Positions 52,031 through 60,515 of a stretch of 64,000 nt of DNA are shown one piece after another. Source of the stretch: Tenacibaculum sp. Bg11-29. GTDB taxonomy: Bacteria > Bacteroidota > Bacteroidia > Flavobacteriales > Flavobacteriaceae. Position 1 is the stretch's first letter, and each line of letters opens with the position of its first letter. Position numbers and translations under genes: made by a program. The notes under the pieces are model-generated. The model had not been told where the DNA came from. It made no database searches and saw nothing but the letters and a program-made list of their open reading frames with translations. The stretch lies in assembly GCF_002836595.1 (NCBI RefSeq), contig NZ_PJBB01000003.1, positions 248,001-312,000 on the forward strand, read 5' to 3'.

Positions 52031-53881
52031 TTATACGGTAAGTTTAAAAAACACTTTAGTTCCTATTGATTTTTTTTCATCATTATATAAATCTTCAATC
52101 GTAAAAGACTTTTCCTCTCCCTTGCCTCTTGTTTTTAATCGTTCTATAAAAACAGCTGTTGCATGTAATTTTTCTGAGACTTTAACATCTTTTTGTTTTA
52201 GAGTTCTTCCAACCCCATTATCCAGAATTTCAAAATATAAACCCTCTTTTTGTTTATCAATTTTTAAAGCTAAAACTCCGTCTGTTTTTTTTCCTTTAAG
52301 ACCATACTCAATTGCATTCTCTACAAAAGGTTGCAAAAGCATTGGAGGCATTTTAAGTTCTTTTATATTACAATTCTCTGATATATCTATTGTATACTTA
52401 AATGCATTATTAAAACGTAGTTGCTGCGTTTCAATATAATTAGAAATCATTTTAATTTCTTCTTCTAATGATATTTCTTCTTTTCTAACATAATCGAAAT
52501 TCTGACGAATTAATTTAGAGAACTTAGCTATATAATTCGAAGATTTTAAAGGATTTCCTTCTAAAATGATGTTTTGAATTGCTGCCAGAGTATTAAATAT
52601 AAAGTGAGGATTCATTTGCACTCTTAACAAACGTTGCTCTAACTTCGATGCTTTATTTAAAGCTCTTAGTTTATTATTGTAATTAAAAAAAATAGCTATA
52701 ATAAGTAGTAATACCAATGAAACAATAACACTTACACCTAAAAACATATTTTGCTTACTTGTTTCTTTTTGATGTTTTAAAGCGATCTCATTTTCTTTTA
52801 CTTTATAATTTACATTCGCAAAATGAAGTAGTTTTTCTTTCTCACTTTTATTCAATTGAATTTTAACACTATCACGTATCGTTTGATGAAATAAAGCTTC
52901 TTCAAAGTTTTTTTCTAAAAGAGCAACAGCTATTAACCTGTCTCTAACGTTGATCTCAGCATTTATATTTCCCTTATCTCTATAAATATTTAACGCTTTC
53001 TTATAATTTACTTTGGCAGAATCTAACTTATTATTTATTAAAAACAAAGCTCCTAAACCTTTATAAGGTGCTGCATTTATAGCTTTAATATTTCTATTTA
53101 AAGTTATGGCTCCTCTTAGAAATTTTTCTGATTGTTTAAACTCCCTAGCTTCTAAATAAGTAAATCCTATATTATTTAAAACCCGTACAATAGTTTTAGG
53201 ATCCTTAATTTTCTCACTTAATTTTAAAGCTTCTGAAAATTTTCGCAATGCTTTATTGTATTCTTTTAATTGTAAGTATATCGTTGCTATGTTTCCTTTT
53301 ACAGCAATAATAGATGTAATGTCTTCAGAATTTAAAAATAGTTTTTCTGATTGATTTATATATGCTAATGCCTTTTTGTAGTCTTTTAACCTAAAATGTA
53401 ATTGAAATAATTGATTGTTTGCTTTTGCTTGTAATCTATTATTATTTATAAGTTCACCAATATGCAAAGCCTCGATAGCGTATTCTTGTGCTTTTTCAAA
53501 TTCTCTTAATTTAATACAGGTGTTACTTAACGTTATTAAACTTCTCCCTTTATTATAGTTATCGTTAAATTTAGAAAATAGCGTGTATGTTTTTAAATGA
53601 ATATTTTTTGCTTCTATAAACTCATCATTCAAATAATATACTTCCCCTTTTTCAAATAAAAGTAGCGCTTCTTCCGCAGTGTTTAAATTAGCTACATTTA
53701 ATAGTAAACTATCAATTTTTTTTATTGCTTTTTCAGGTTGCTTCTGAGAGTCTTCTTGTAATGTTAATAATTGCTTTTCTAATGCTGGTCTAACACTATT
53801 AGGCGTAGAACATCTTACTCCAAACACACAAAAAACCAACACAAAAATAACTTGTAAAAAATGCTTAAAAGTGGAATACAT
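52031..53881 (-). CDS. TPR-containing LytS-type sensor histidine kinase
   Basis: The 616 residues have a lipobox-like N-terminus (CVFGVRCSTPN), about eight TPR repeats (about 70-345), one membrane helix (about 372-394), and a His_kinase domain of the LytS type (phospho-acceptor histidine in QMNPHFIFNTLAAIQ) with an ATPase core (LLQPFVENAIEYGLKG, DNGVGR). The TPR part should face the periplasm and sense a protein or cell-envelope signal. The regulator gene follows immediately. Confidence 0.92.
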   Translation of the reverse strand: MYSTFKHFLQVIFVLVFCVFGVRCSTPNSVRPALEKQLLTLQEDSQKQPEKAIKKIDSLLLNVANLNTAEEALLLFEKGEVYYLNDEFIEAKNIHLKTYTLFSKFNDNYNKGRSLITLSNTCIKLREFEKAQEYAIEALHIGELINNNRLQAKANNQLFQLHFRLKDYKKALAYINQSEKLFLNSEDITSIIAVKGNIATIYLQLKEYNKALRKFSEALKLSEKIKDPKTIVRVLNNIGFTYLEAREFKQSEKFLRGAITLNRNIKAINAAPYKGLGALFLINNKLDSAKVNYKKALNIYRDKGNINAEINVRDRLIAVALLEKNFEEALFHQTIRDSVKIQLNKSEKEKLLHFANVNYKVKENEIALKHQKETSKQNMFLGVSVIVSLVLLLIIAIFFNYNNKLRALNKASKLEQRLLRVQMNPHFIFNTLAAIQNIILEGNPLKSSNYIAKFSKLIRQNFDYVRKEEISLEEEIKMISNYIETQQLRFNNAFKYTIDISENCNIKELKMPPMLLQPFVENAIEYGLKGKKTDGVLALKIDKQKEGLYFEILDNGVGRTLKQKDVKVSEKLHATAVFIERLKTRGKGEEKSFTIEDLYNDEKKSIGTKVFFKLTV

Positions 53882-54115
53882 AAAAGGTTATTCTAATTTT
53901 TTATAACAGCTAAAATAACTATAATAATGGCAGGTTAAAAAAAACACCACTTACTTTTATTCAAATATAAAATAGGCAATAGCACTTATAAAATCATTCT
54001 CTTAGTAATCTAAAAACACGATAACTTCACACTATGAAGTAAAAAAAAACAACACTTTATTAGCATCAGAAGTACAAAAAGAAAACATATCTTACTTTAA
54101 CATATCTTATTAACA

Positions 54116-54928
54116 ATGGATAAAGAACATTTAATAAAACAGCAAGAAAAACGTTACAACAACTTAAATTTTGCAGTAGCTATAAAGAAAGATAACAACG
54201 GCATCATTCAAAATTTTATTGATAGCGAAGAAGAAGCTCGTTTACATGTTTTTCAGGGACAATTTTACCCTTCGTTTCATTATGAAATTAACAGAGTAAT
54301 GAAAACGAAGATGATAAAAATATCGCAAAAAAATATTTACCTCGCCTATTATTACAGAATAAAATTAGGTATTTGGGATGTACCTAGCAAACTAAATTTT
54401 CCTTTATTTTTGGCTGCTGTAGAAAAAAACATATTAGACAATGACATTGATAAAACCTATGTTAGCGTATCTAAAATGTATTTACTTTTCGACTTTAAAA
54501 ATAATAGTGATTTACTTAAAATAGCAACTCTCTCTTATGAGGATTATATAGCATCAATTAAATTCTTAAATTTAAGTAATAGTTATTCATGCTACCCGAA
54601 TCTACGTAAAAAAAGAATTCGTTTTGCTCCTTTTTTATCAAACAAACTACTTTTAACTCGTATTAAAAATGGTTTATATTTTTATTTAGATAGCAATTTT
54701 GAAACTGCGGCTTCACTTGTTCTTTTGTTATTAGACGCTAATGAAACCTCTAAAAAAGCATTACTAAATTTACATAAAAAAGAACTAAAAAACACGCAAG
54801 TTTGGTTATTAGGGAGTTTTTACAAAGATTTTCAATCTGAAGAGATAAATAAACCTGTTTTAATTGATTTGTATGACAAGTTTCCGAAAGGGTGGATAGA
54901 TGAGTATCAAAAAACGAATTACTATTAA
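54116..54928 (+). CDS. Hypothetical protein, 270 residues
   Basis: I do not recognise a family. The protein appears soluble, helical and lysine- and leucine-rich, with no signal peptide. It runs divergently from the LytS kinase gene, about 234 bases away, and is convergent with the propeller lipoprotein gene (4-base overlap). No motif suggests a function. Confidence 0.7.
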   Translation: MDKEHLIKQQEKRYNNLNFAVAIKKDNNGIIQNFIDSEEEARLHVFQGQFYPSFHYEINRVMKTKMIKISQKNIYLAYYYRIKLGIWDVPSKLNFPLFLAAVEKNILDNDIDKTYVSVSKMYLLFDFKNNSDLLKIATLSYEDYIASIKFLNLSNSYSCYPNLRKKRIRFAPFLSNKLLLTRIKNGLYFYLDSNFETAASLVLLLLDANETSKKALLNLHKKELKNTQVWLLGSFYKDFQSEEINKPVLIDLYDKFPKGWIDEYQKTNYY

Positions 54929-55776
54929 TTTAAATAGAATTCGTACAATTTACCACCTTTTAAATGTGCTCTTTCATCAGTAATATAAAGTGTTTTATTG
55001 TCTTTAAAAACAACCCCTTCTTTTTGAGACATATACCCCAAAGAGAACTCTTTTACATCTCCTGATAAAAAATCATCTTCAAGAAAATTTGTAAATACAA
55101 AAACCGATTGGTGATTTAGTAATGCAACCTTTTTTTTATCAGGAGAAATTGCTGCTGCTGTTACCCAACAATGAAAGTCAGTGCATGTTTCAAAGGTTGA
55201 AATGAATTTTGCTTCATGATTCCCCTCTATAGCTGGAATTTTATATAAAGTTGTTTTTCCAAAATTATTAGCAACCCTACTTTTAGTGAAAATGTATAAA
55301 AACCCATCTTTATACAATAAACTCTCTGCATCAAAAAAACGTCTTTTCTTCTTAGGTGGAAACTTTTTTTGTAATGGATAATAAAACTTAATTTTTTGGA
55401 CTGTAACCTCGTCTTTCACCAACAAATCTTGATAACTTATTTTAAGTATTCTCAAATCTCTTCGCTTGTTATTGTTATTCCCAAAGTCTGCTATATATAA
55501 ATTTCCTTCCTCATCAGAAGTTATATCTTCCCAATCATTGTTTTTTGCTTTAACAGCAACCTCTCGTATAATTTTACCTTTGGTATCAACCCCGTAAATA
55601 ATTGGTTTATTTCCACTGTCATTAAGCATCCATAATAAATTAGAGCCTTTTACTTTTTCTATTCCAGAAACTTCTTCTAAAGAGTTCGGTAAATCAGCAA
55701 GTATCTGTAACTGTCCGAAATCCTGACAGCTAATCAACACTAGTAAACTACATAAAAATAAATACGGATTTTTCAT
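54925..55776 (-). CDS. Lipoprotein with a SdiA-regulated-like beta-propeller domain
   Basis: The 283 residues start with a lipobox (LVLISC). The body is blade-like: VSGIEKVKGSNLLWMLNDSG, NDWEDITSDEEGNLYIADFG and EGVVFKDNKTLYITDERAH. This pattern matches extracytoplasmic propellers of the SdiA-regulated or esterase-like phytase type. It may bind a ligand or hydrolyse an ester, but no catalytic set is apparent. It ends with a 4-base overlap with the convergent hypothetical gene. Confidence 0.75.
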   Translation of the reverse strand: MKNPYLFLCSLLVLISCQDFGQLQILADLPNSLEEVSGIEKVKGSNLLWMLNDSGNKPIIYGVDTKGKIIREVAVKAKNNDWEDITSDEEGNLYIADFGNNNNKRRDLRILKISYQDLLVKDEVTVQKIKFYYPLQKKFPPKKKRRFFDAESLLYKDGFLYIFTKSRVANNFGKTTLYKIPAIEGNHEAKFISTFETCTDFHCWVTAAAISPDKKKVALLNHQSVFVFTNFLEDDFLSGDVKEFSLGYMSQKEGVVFKDNKTLYITDERAHLKGGKLYEFYLN

Positions 55777-55928
55777 TTTCTTATTTATTACTAAAAGTAA
55801 ATATAAAAAAAGTATTGAAGAGCTTCTCTTTTATTTCGTTTTACTATTTAGCATTTCATTTAGTTTTTATTAGTATTCAATTGTATTTTAATTAAATCTT
55901 CTTTAACAAATACTGAAAATCAATAAGA

Positions 55929-55936
55929 TAGATTTG
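55929..55936 (+). promoter_or_regulatory. -7 promoter element of the serine hydrolase gene
   Basis: TAGATTTG is a perfect TAnnTTTG match, 28 bases before the ATG at 55965. No -33 TTTG at normal spacing is seen. Confidence 0.5.
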
Positions 55937-55964
55937 CGTTATTAAATTATAAAACAAAAAAATT

Positions 55965-57080
55965 ATGAAACACTACATTTACAAAATTGCATTTCTTTTT
56001 ATCTTTTTCTTGATAAGTTGTAATGATGAAGAACCTAAAATAGAACCTACAAATTTTACTACTGAAATAACAGATAAAAATAAAGCTGCTCTTATAAAAG
56101 AGAATCTTACAAATTTCCCTAATTCTACAGAGATTTCAATTGCTGTTATTGATAATAATGAAACAGCATATATTGGAATTCTTAAAAAAGATGATCTATT
56201 TCAAATTGCAAACAATAAAAACAGTGTATTTGAAATAGGCTCAATAACAAAAGTATTTACAAGCATACTACTTTCTGATGCTATAAATAAAGGCAAAGCT
56301 TCTTTAAACGAAACATTACAAGAGCAATTTAATTTTCCATTAAAAAATGGTGGTAGCATACAATTATCACAATTGGCAAACCACACTTCTGGGCTTCCAA
56401 CCACACCTACTAACTATGCCGCAGCACCTGATTTTAACCTTATGGATCCTTTTGCAAGTTATACTCCAATTTTACTAGAAGATTATTTAAAAAATGAAAT
56501 TGTTTTAAATAACGAAATAGGTTCTAAATTCGAATACTCAAACTCAGGAGTAGGTTTATTAGGGTATATTTTAGCTAAAAAGGCTAGTAAAACTTATGAA
56601 AATATTTTACAAGAAACAATTCTTGCTCCATTACAAATGAATAATTCTACAACAGAATTATCAAATATTAATCCAAATTTGTTAGTATCAGGACTTGATG
56701 AAAACGGTAACATATCTCCAAATTGGAACTTCTCAAACACTTCTGTTGCAGCAGGAGGCATGAAATCATCTGTTACTGATTTAGAAAAATTTATTCGTAA
56801 AAACTTTGAGGATGATGTTGTATATAACTTACCGCAAACTATGACCTATAAGCATGATGAATATCAAGGTTTAGGTTTAGGATGGTTTATTACAGGAAAT
56901 GCTAACTATACATTTTTATTCCATAGTGGAAATACTGGCGGGTACTCATCAGCTTTTGCTATTGATAAAAAGAATAAAAAAGCAGTTGTTGTACTTTCTA
57001 ACGTAACTTCTAAAAATCCAAACTTTGAACAAATTAATACAATGTGTACTTCATTATTAAAATACATTTCTACTAAATAA
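55965..57080 (+). CDS. Serine hydrolase lipoprotein, class C beta-lactamase-like
   Basis: The 371 residues start with a lipobox (FFLISC). The catalytic pattern of penicillin-binding-like hydrolases is complete: Ser93-x-x-Lys96 in GSITK, Tyr191-Ser-Asn in FEYSNSG, and His320-Ser-Gly in HSGNTGG. Length fits class C-type esterases and peptidases rather than a true AmpC. It stands alone with its own -7 element and a strong terminator. Substrate is unknown; D-amino peptide or ester cleavage in the envelope is likely. Confidence 0.93.
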   Translation: MKHYIYKIAFLFIFFLISCNDEEPKIEPTNFTTEITDKNKAALIKENLTNFPNSTEISIAVIDNNETAYIGILKKDDLFQIANNKNSVFEIGSITKVFTSILLSDAINKGKASLNETLQEQFNFPLKNGGSIQLSQLANHTSGLPTTPTNYAAAPDFNLMDPFASYTPILLEDYLKNEIVLNNEIGSKFEYSNSGVGLLGYILAKKASKTYENILQETILAPLQMNNSTTELSNINPNLLVSGLDENGNISPNWNFSNTSVAAGGMKSSVTDLEKFIRKNFEDDVVYNLPQTMTYKHDEYQGLGLGWFITGNANYTFLFHSGNTGGYSSAFAIDKKNKKAVVVLSNVTSKNPNFEQINTMCTSLLKYISTK

Positions 57081-57090
57081 AACTACTACT

Positions 57091-57145
57091 AAAAAAAGTA
57101 CTTGCTATTATTGAATCATCATCAATAATAACAAGTACTTTTTTA
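57091..57145 (+). terminator. Intrinsic terminator after the serine hydrolase gene
   Basis: AAGTACTTG (57097-57105) and TATTATTGA pair with TCAATAATA and CAAGTACTT, with one C-A mismatch, flanked by an A-run and a T-run. It may also serve the convergent TPM gene. Confidence 0.88.
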
Positions 57146-57183
57146 TATAATTTGTTTAAACGAAATCTATGCTTTTATATAAA

Positions 57184-58002
57184 TTACCAACCTCCAGATG
57201 CACCACCTCCGCCAAAACTTCCGCCACCGAAGCCTCCGCCGAAACCGCCACCATCAAAACCTCCTGATGAACCTCCGAAACCGCCACTACCACCGAAACC
57301 TCCTCGTCCGGCATTGCTTAAAATTATAGTTTCTAAAATACTTCTCGAATCTGATCTTCTATAATTTCTTTTACCACCACCTCGGTTACCTTTATTACCT
57401 CTAAATATTAAAACAAAAAAGATAATAAGGATAATTATAAAAATGATAAAACTTGGATCGAAGTCTTCTGATTTTTTTCTACTTCCTTTGTATTCGCCAT
57501 TTAAAGCTTTAAAGATAGCATCTGCTCCACTATTTAAACCAGCATAATAATCTCCACGTTTAAATTGAGGAATTATCTCTCTTTCAATAATTCTTTTTGA
57601 AAGAAAATCAGTTAGTAAATGCTCTGTTCCTTTACCTGCTTGAATAGATATTTTACGATCACTTTTTGCTAATAAAACTAAAACACCATTATCTTCTTCA
57701 GCTTGTCCTATTCCCCATTTCTCACCCCAATTTGCTGCTAAATAGTTAATATTTTCTCCTTTAGTAGAATCAATTATAGCAATTACAATTTGTGTAGAAG
57801 TGGTATCAGAATATTTAATCAACTTATTTTCTAAGTTAACCTTCTGCCCTTTAGACAGCAATCCTACATAATCATAAACACTTGTTTCTTCATTAGGCTT
57901 TTTAGGTATTTCAAATCCTTGTGAAAACAATGTTTGTATAAAAGCGAAAGCTATTATAAAGAGTAAAACTTTTTTATTAATGACTAATAATCTTTGAATC
58001 AT
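57184..58002 (-). CDS. TPM-domain protein with glycine-rich tail (YgcG type)
   Basis: The 272 residues have a signal peptide (FIQTLFSQ), a TPM domain (about 40-165: YVGLLSKGQKVNLENKLIKY, NNGVLVLLAKSDRKISIQAG), a membrane helix (about 196-216) and a long glycine-, serine- and phenylalanine-rich tail (GGFGGSGGFGG...). TPM domains occur with LemA in many bacteria; the function is poorly known. Its start overlaps the end of the second TPM gene by 4 bases. Confidence 0.92.
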   Translation of the reverse strand: MIQRLLVINKKVLLFIIAFAFIQTLFSQGFEIPKKPNEETSVYDYVGLLSKGQKVNLENKLIKYSDTTSTQIVIAIIDSTKGENINYLAANWGEKWGIGQAEEDNGVLVLLAKSDRKISIQAGKGTEHLLTDFLSKRIIEREIIPQFKRGDYYAGLNSGADAIFKALNGEYKGSRKKSEDFDPSFIIFIIILIIFFVLIFRGNKGNRGGGKRNYRRSDSRSILETIILSNAGRGGFGGSGGFGGSSGGFDGGGFGGGFGGGSFGGGGASGGW

Positions 58003-58436
58003 CCTTTAGAAATTTCATTAGACAATTCATTTTCATCATCAATCTGCCACGGAAAATGAGTTTTTAATTCATTTCCGGCTTTTAAAATACCTTTAACAAT
58101 TCCTTGTGTAAAATTACCTTGTTTAAATTCTTCTTGCATGATATTTCTTGTCGTATCCCAAAAATCATCCGCAATAACCGCATCAATACCTTTATCACCA
58201 TAAATAACAAACTTATGATCTTCTACAGCAAGGTAAATTAATACTGCGTTTTGTTCTTTGGTATTAAACATCTTAAGCTTCTGAAATACTTCTAACGCAC
58301 GGTCGTAATGAGAAATTGTTGTTGTTTTCTCAATATGCACACGTATTTCACCAGAAGTATTTCGTTCAGCTTGCCTAATTGCATTAACGATTTCCTCTTC
58401 TTGTTTTAATGAAAGAAAATCTTCTACTTTAGACAT
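57999..58436 (-). CDS. TPM-domain protein, short form
   Basis: The 145 residues are a single TPM domain (GEIRVHIEKTTTISHYDRAL, AVLIYLAVEDHKFVIYGDKG), with no signal peptide or tail. It lies 2 bases after lemA and overlaps the longer TPM gene by 4 bases, so the three genes form one operon. Confidence 0.92.
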   Translation of the reverse strand: MSKVEDFLSLKQEEEIVNAIRQAERNTSGEIRVHIEKTTTISHYDRALEVFQKLKMFNTKEQNAVLIYLAVEDHKFVIYGDKGIDAVIADDFWDTTRNIMQEEFKQGNFTQGIVKGILKAGNELKTHFPWQIDDENELSNEISKG

Positions 58437-58438
58437 AT

Positions 58439-59032
58439 TTAGAATTTAAAGTTTACATCAGGTGCTTTTTCTGAACCTGCATCTGCTTTATAACGATTCA
58501 TTTCAGTAAAATTGAAAATCCCTGCTAAGAAAGAACCAGGAAACTTCTTAATTAATTTATTGTAAATGTTAACCTTTTCATTAAAGCGATCACGCGCAAC
58601 ATTAATACGATTTTCTGTACCTTCTAATTGACTTTGTAATTCTAAGAAATTTCTATTTGCTTTAAGATCTGGATAACGCTCTACAGAAACTAATAATTTA
58701 GATAAAGCTCCTGATAAACCTGATTGTGCTTTTTGAAATTGAGCCATATTCTCAGGGGTTAAATCTCCTGCGTTTATGTTAACAGAAGTTGCTTTTGCTC
58801 TCGCTTCAATAACTTGTGTTAACGTTTCTTTTTCAAAATCAGCAGCTCCTTGTACCGTTTTAACTAAATTACCAATTAAATCATTTCTACGTTGGTAAGC
58901 ACTTTCTACATTAGACCAACTAGTTTTTGCATTTTCTTGAAATTCTACAGCATTGTTTTGAAAACCTACAGCCCAGTTATAAAATCCATAGGCAATAATA
59001 GCTATAAGAATTATAGGAAGAAATTTTTTCAT
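58439..59032 (-). CDS. lemA: LemA family protein
   Basis: The 197 residues have one N-terminal membrane helix (about 5-20) and the LemA signature (AKTSWSNVESAYQRRNDLIGNLVKTV, ARDRFNEKVNIYNKLIKKFPG). LemA proteins are membrane-anchored helical bundles of unclear function. The two TPM genes follow in the same operon, a common arrangement. Confidence 0.95.
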   Translation of the reverse strand: MKKFLPIILIAIIAYGFYNWAVGFQNNAVEFQENAKTSWSNVESAYQRRNDLIGNLVKTVQGAADFEKETLTQVIEARAKATSVNINAGDLTPENMAQFQKAQSGLSGALSKLLVSVERYPDLKANRNFLELQSQLEGTENRINVARDRFNEKVNIYNKLIKKFPGSFLAGIFNFTEMNRYKADAGSEKAPDVNFKF

Positions 59033-59047
59033 ATTTTTAAAATTGAT

Positions 59048-59377
59048 TTATAATTGATTTTTAATTTTTTGTAATTCCGCTTTTACAGCTTCTAATCTAC
59101 TAATAATTTCGTGATTACTTATTACCCCATCAGGGTTCCTCTTTAATTTTTTCTTTGCACCTTCTAAAGTAAAACCTCTTTCTTTTACTAAGTTATATAT
59201 TAATTTAAAATTCTCAATATCTTCTTTAGTAAACAATCTATTTCCTTTCGCATTTTTTTTGGGTTTAATTACATCAAACTCTTGTTCCCAAAAGCGAATT
59301 AGTGAAACATTAACGTCGAAAGCCTTAGATACTTCGCCTATTTTATAATATCTTTTTTCAGGTAACTCTACATACAT
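59048..59377 (-). CDS. MerR-family transcriptional regulator
   Basis: The 109 residues have an N-terminal winged-helix (YYKIGEVSKAFDVNVSLIRF, LFTKEDIENFKLIY) and a short coiled-coil tail. No cysteines suggest a metal. It lies 15 bases before lemA and 18 bases after the M23 peptidase gene, which is a common gene order in Flavobacteriaceae. It may regulate this unit. Confidence 0.93.
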   Translation of the reverse strand: MYVELPEKRYYKIGEVSKAFDVNVSLIRFWEQEFDVIKPKKNAKGNRLFTKEDIENFKLIYNLVKERGFTLEGAKKKLKRNPDGVISNHEIISRLEAVKAELQKIKNQL

Positions 59378-59395
59378 TGGTCTTCAATATTCTAA

Positions 59396-60364
59396 TTAAT
59401 CGTACGATTGCCCTTTTTGCTGTGATGCTTTTTGCATTGCTACAAACTCTTCTGGAGTTAAATCTCCGTAATAATAATAAATAGGATTTACAGGTCTACC
59501 ATTTTTATGTACTTCATAATGTAAATGAGGTGCTGCCGAACGTCCTGTATTACCAACATATCCTATAATATCTCCACGTTTTACTTTTTGACCTTTCTTA
59601 GCTAGTATTTTACTCATATGTGCATAAATAGTTTCGTAACCATACCCATGACTTATATACACAACATTACCAAAAGACGAACTACGATGCGCTTTACTTA
59701 CCCTTCCATTTCCTGAAGCAAATATAGGTGTCCCTTTTGGAGCTGTAAAATCCATTCCATTATGCATTCTCCACGATTTTAAAATTGGATGCAAACGCAT
59801 ACCAAAACCAGAAGCCATTCTTTTTAAATTTTCATTTTTCACTGGTTGGATTGCAGGTATCGATGCTAGCATTTTTTCTTTTTCTTTTGCGAGACTAACA
59901 ATTTCATCCAATGATTTTGATTGTACAACCATTTGCTTAGATAATATTTCTATTTCTTTGGTCACATTTACAATCATCGCACTATTCTTAAAACCTTCTA
60001 AATGCTTGTACCTATTTACACCTCCAAAACCAGCTTTACGTTGTTCTTCAGGTATAGGACTTGCTTCAAAATAAGTTCTATAAATATTATCATCTCTTTC
60101 TTGCAATTCAGATAATCGTTCAGATAATACGCCTAATTCTTTAGACATTAACTCTGTATGAAGTTTAAAATTTTCAAGTTCTCTCTTCTGAGACCTCTCA
60201 TTTGGAGACATTAAAAACTGACTAAACCCAATAAAACCGAAGAAAGCAATTAATAAAGCTCCGACGACTCCTAAAAAAGATTTTTTATATTTTTCACTTT
60301 TATTAGACTCTATTTTTCGGTACGATAATGTCTCGGGGTCGTAATAATATTTTACTTTCGCCAT
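59396..60364 (-). CDS. M23 family peptidoglycan endopeptidase
   Basis: The 322 residues start MAKVKYYYDPETLSYRKIE, then a membrane helix (about 31-50), a coiled coil (about 55-110) and a LytM/M23 domain with the zinc ligands in RMHNGMDF and HLHYEVHKNG. It should cut cross-links in peptidoglycan. The longer in-frame start at 60436 is a GTG that coincides with the end of a -7 element, so the ATG at 60364 is preferred. It heads the MerR-LemA-TPM gene run. Confidence 0.93.
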   Translation of the reverse strand: MAKVKYYYDPETLSYRKIESNKSEKYKKSFLGVVGALLIAFFGFIGFSQFLMSPNERSQKRELENFKLHTELMSKELGVLSERLSELQERDDNIYRTYFEASPIPEEQRKAGFGGVNRYKHLEGFKNSAMIVNVTKEIEILSKQMVVQSKSLDEIVSLAKEKEKMLASIPAIQPVKNENLKRMASGFGMRLHPILKSWRMHNGMDFTAPKGTPIFASGNGRVSKAHRSSSFGNVVYISHGYGYETIYAHMSKILAKKGQKVKRGDIIGYVGNTGRSAAPHLHYEVHKNGRPVNPIYYYYGDLTPEEFVAMQKASQQKGQSYD

Positions 60365-60435
60365 AATACTAAATATACTATTTTTGTGCTTGTTAAACAA
60401 GCAACTTCTTTTAAGGGGACGTTTTTGGTAACACA

Positions 60436-60443
60436 CAAATTTA
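60436..60443 (-). promoter_or_regulatory. -7 promoter element of the M23 peptidase gene
   Basis: Minus-strand TAAATTTG (60443 to 60436) is a perfect TAnnTTTG match, which would start transcription about 65 bases before the M23 ATG. A second, one-mismatch element TATATTTA at 60377-60370 is closer to the start. Confidence 0.5.
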
Positions 60444-60515
60444 CAAAATGTTTTAAAACTACTTTTCTTTAGTTGTTTTTTAATTATTATTTAACAAAAT
60501 TTCGAGCTCAACCGT

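Noticed and set aside
57152..57364. Proline-rich plus-strand frame (PPDAPPPPKLPPPKPP...)
   Set aside because: It is the antisense of the glycine-rich tail of the TPM protein on the other strand; it has no promoter and its composition follows from the tail codons.
60365..60436. Longer M23 peptidase start at GTG 60436
   Set aside because: The GTG overlaps a perfect minus-strand -7 element, and the extra 24 residues are basic and unlike the family N-terminus.
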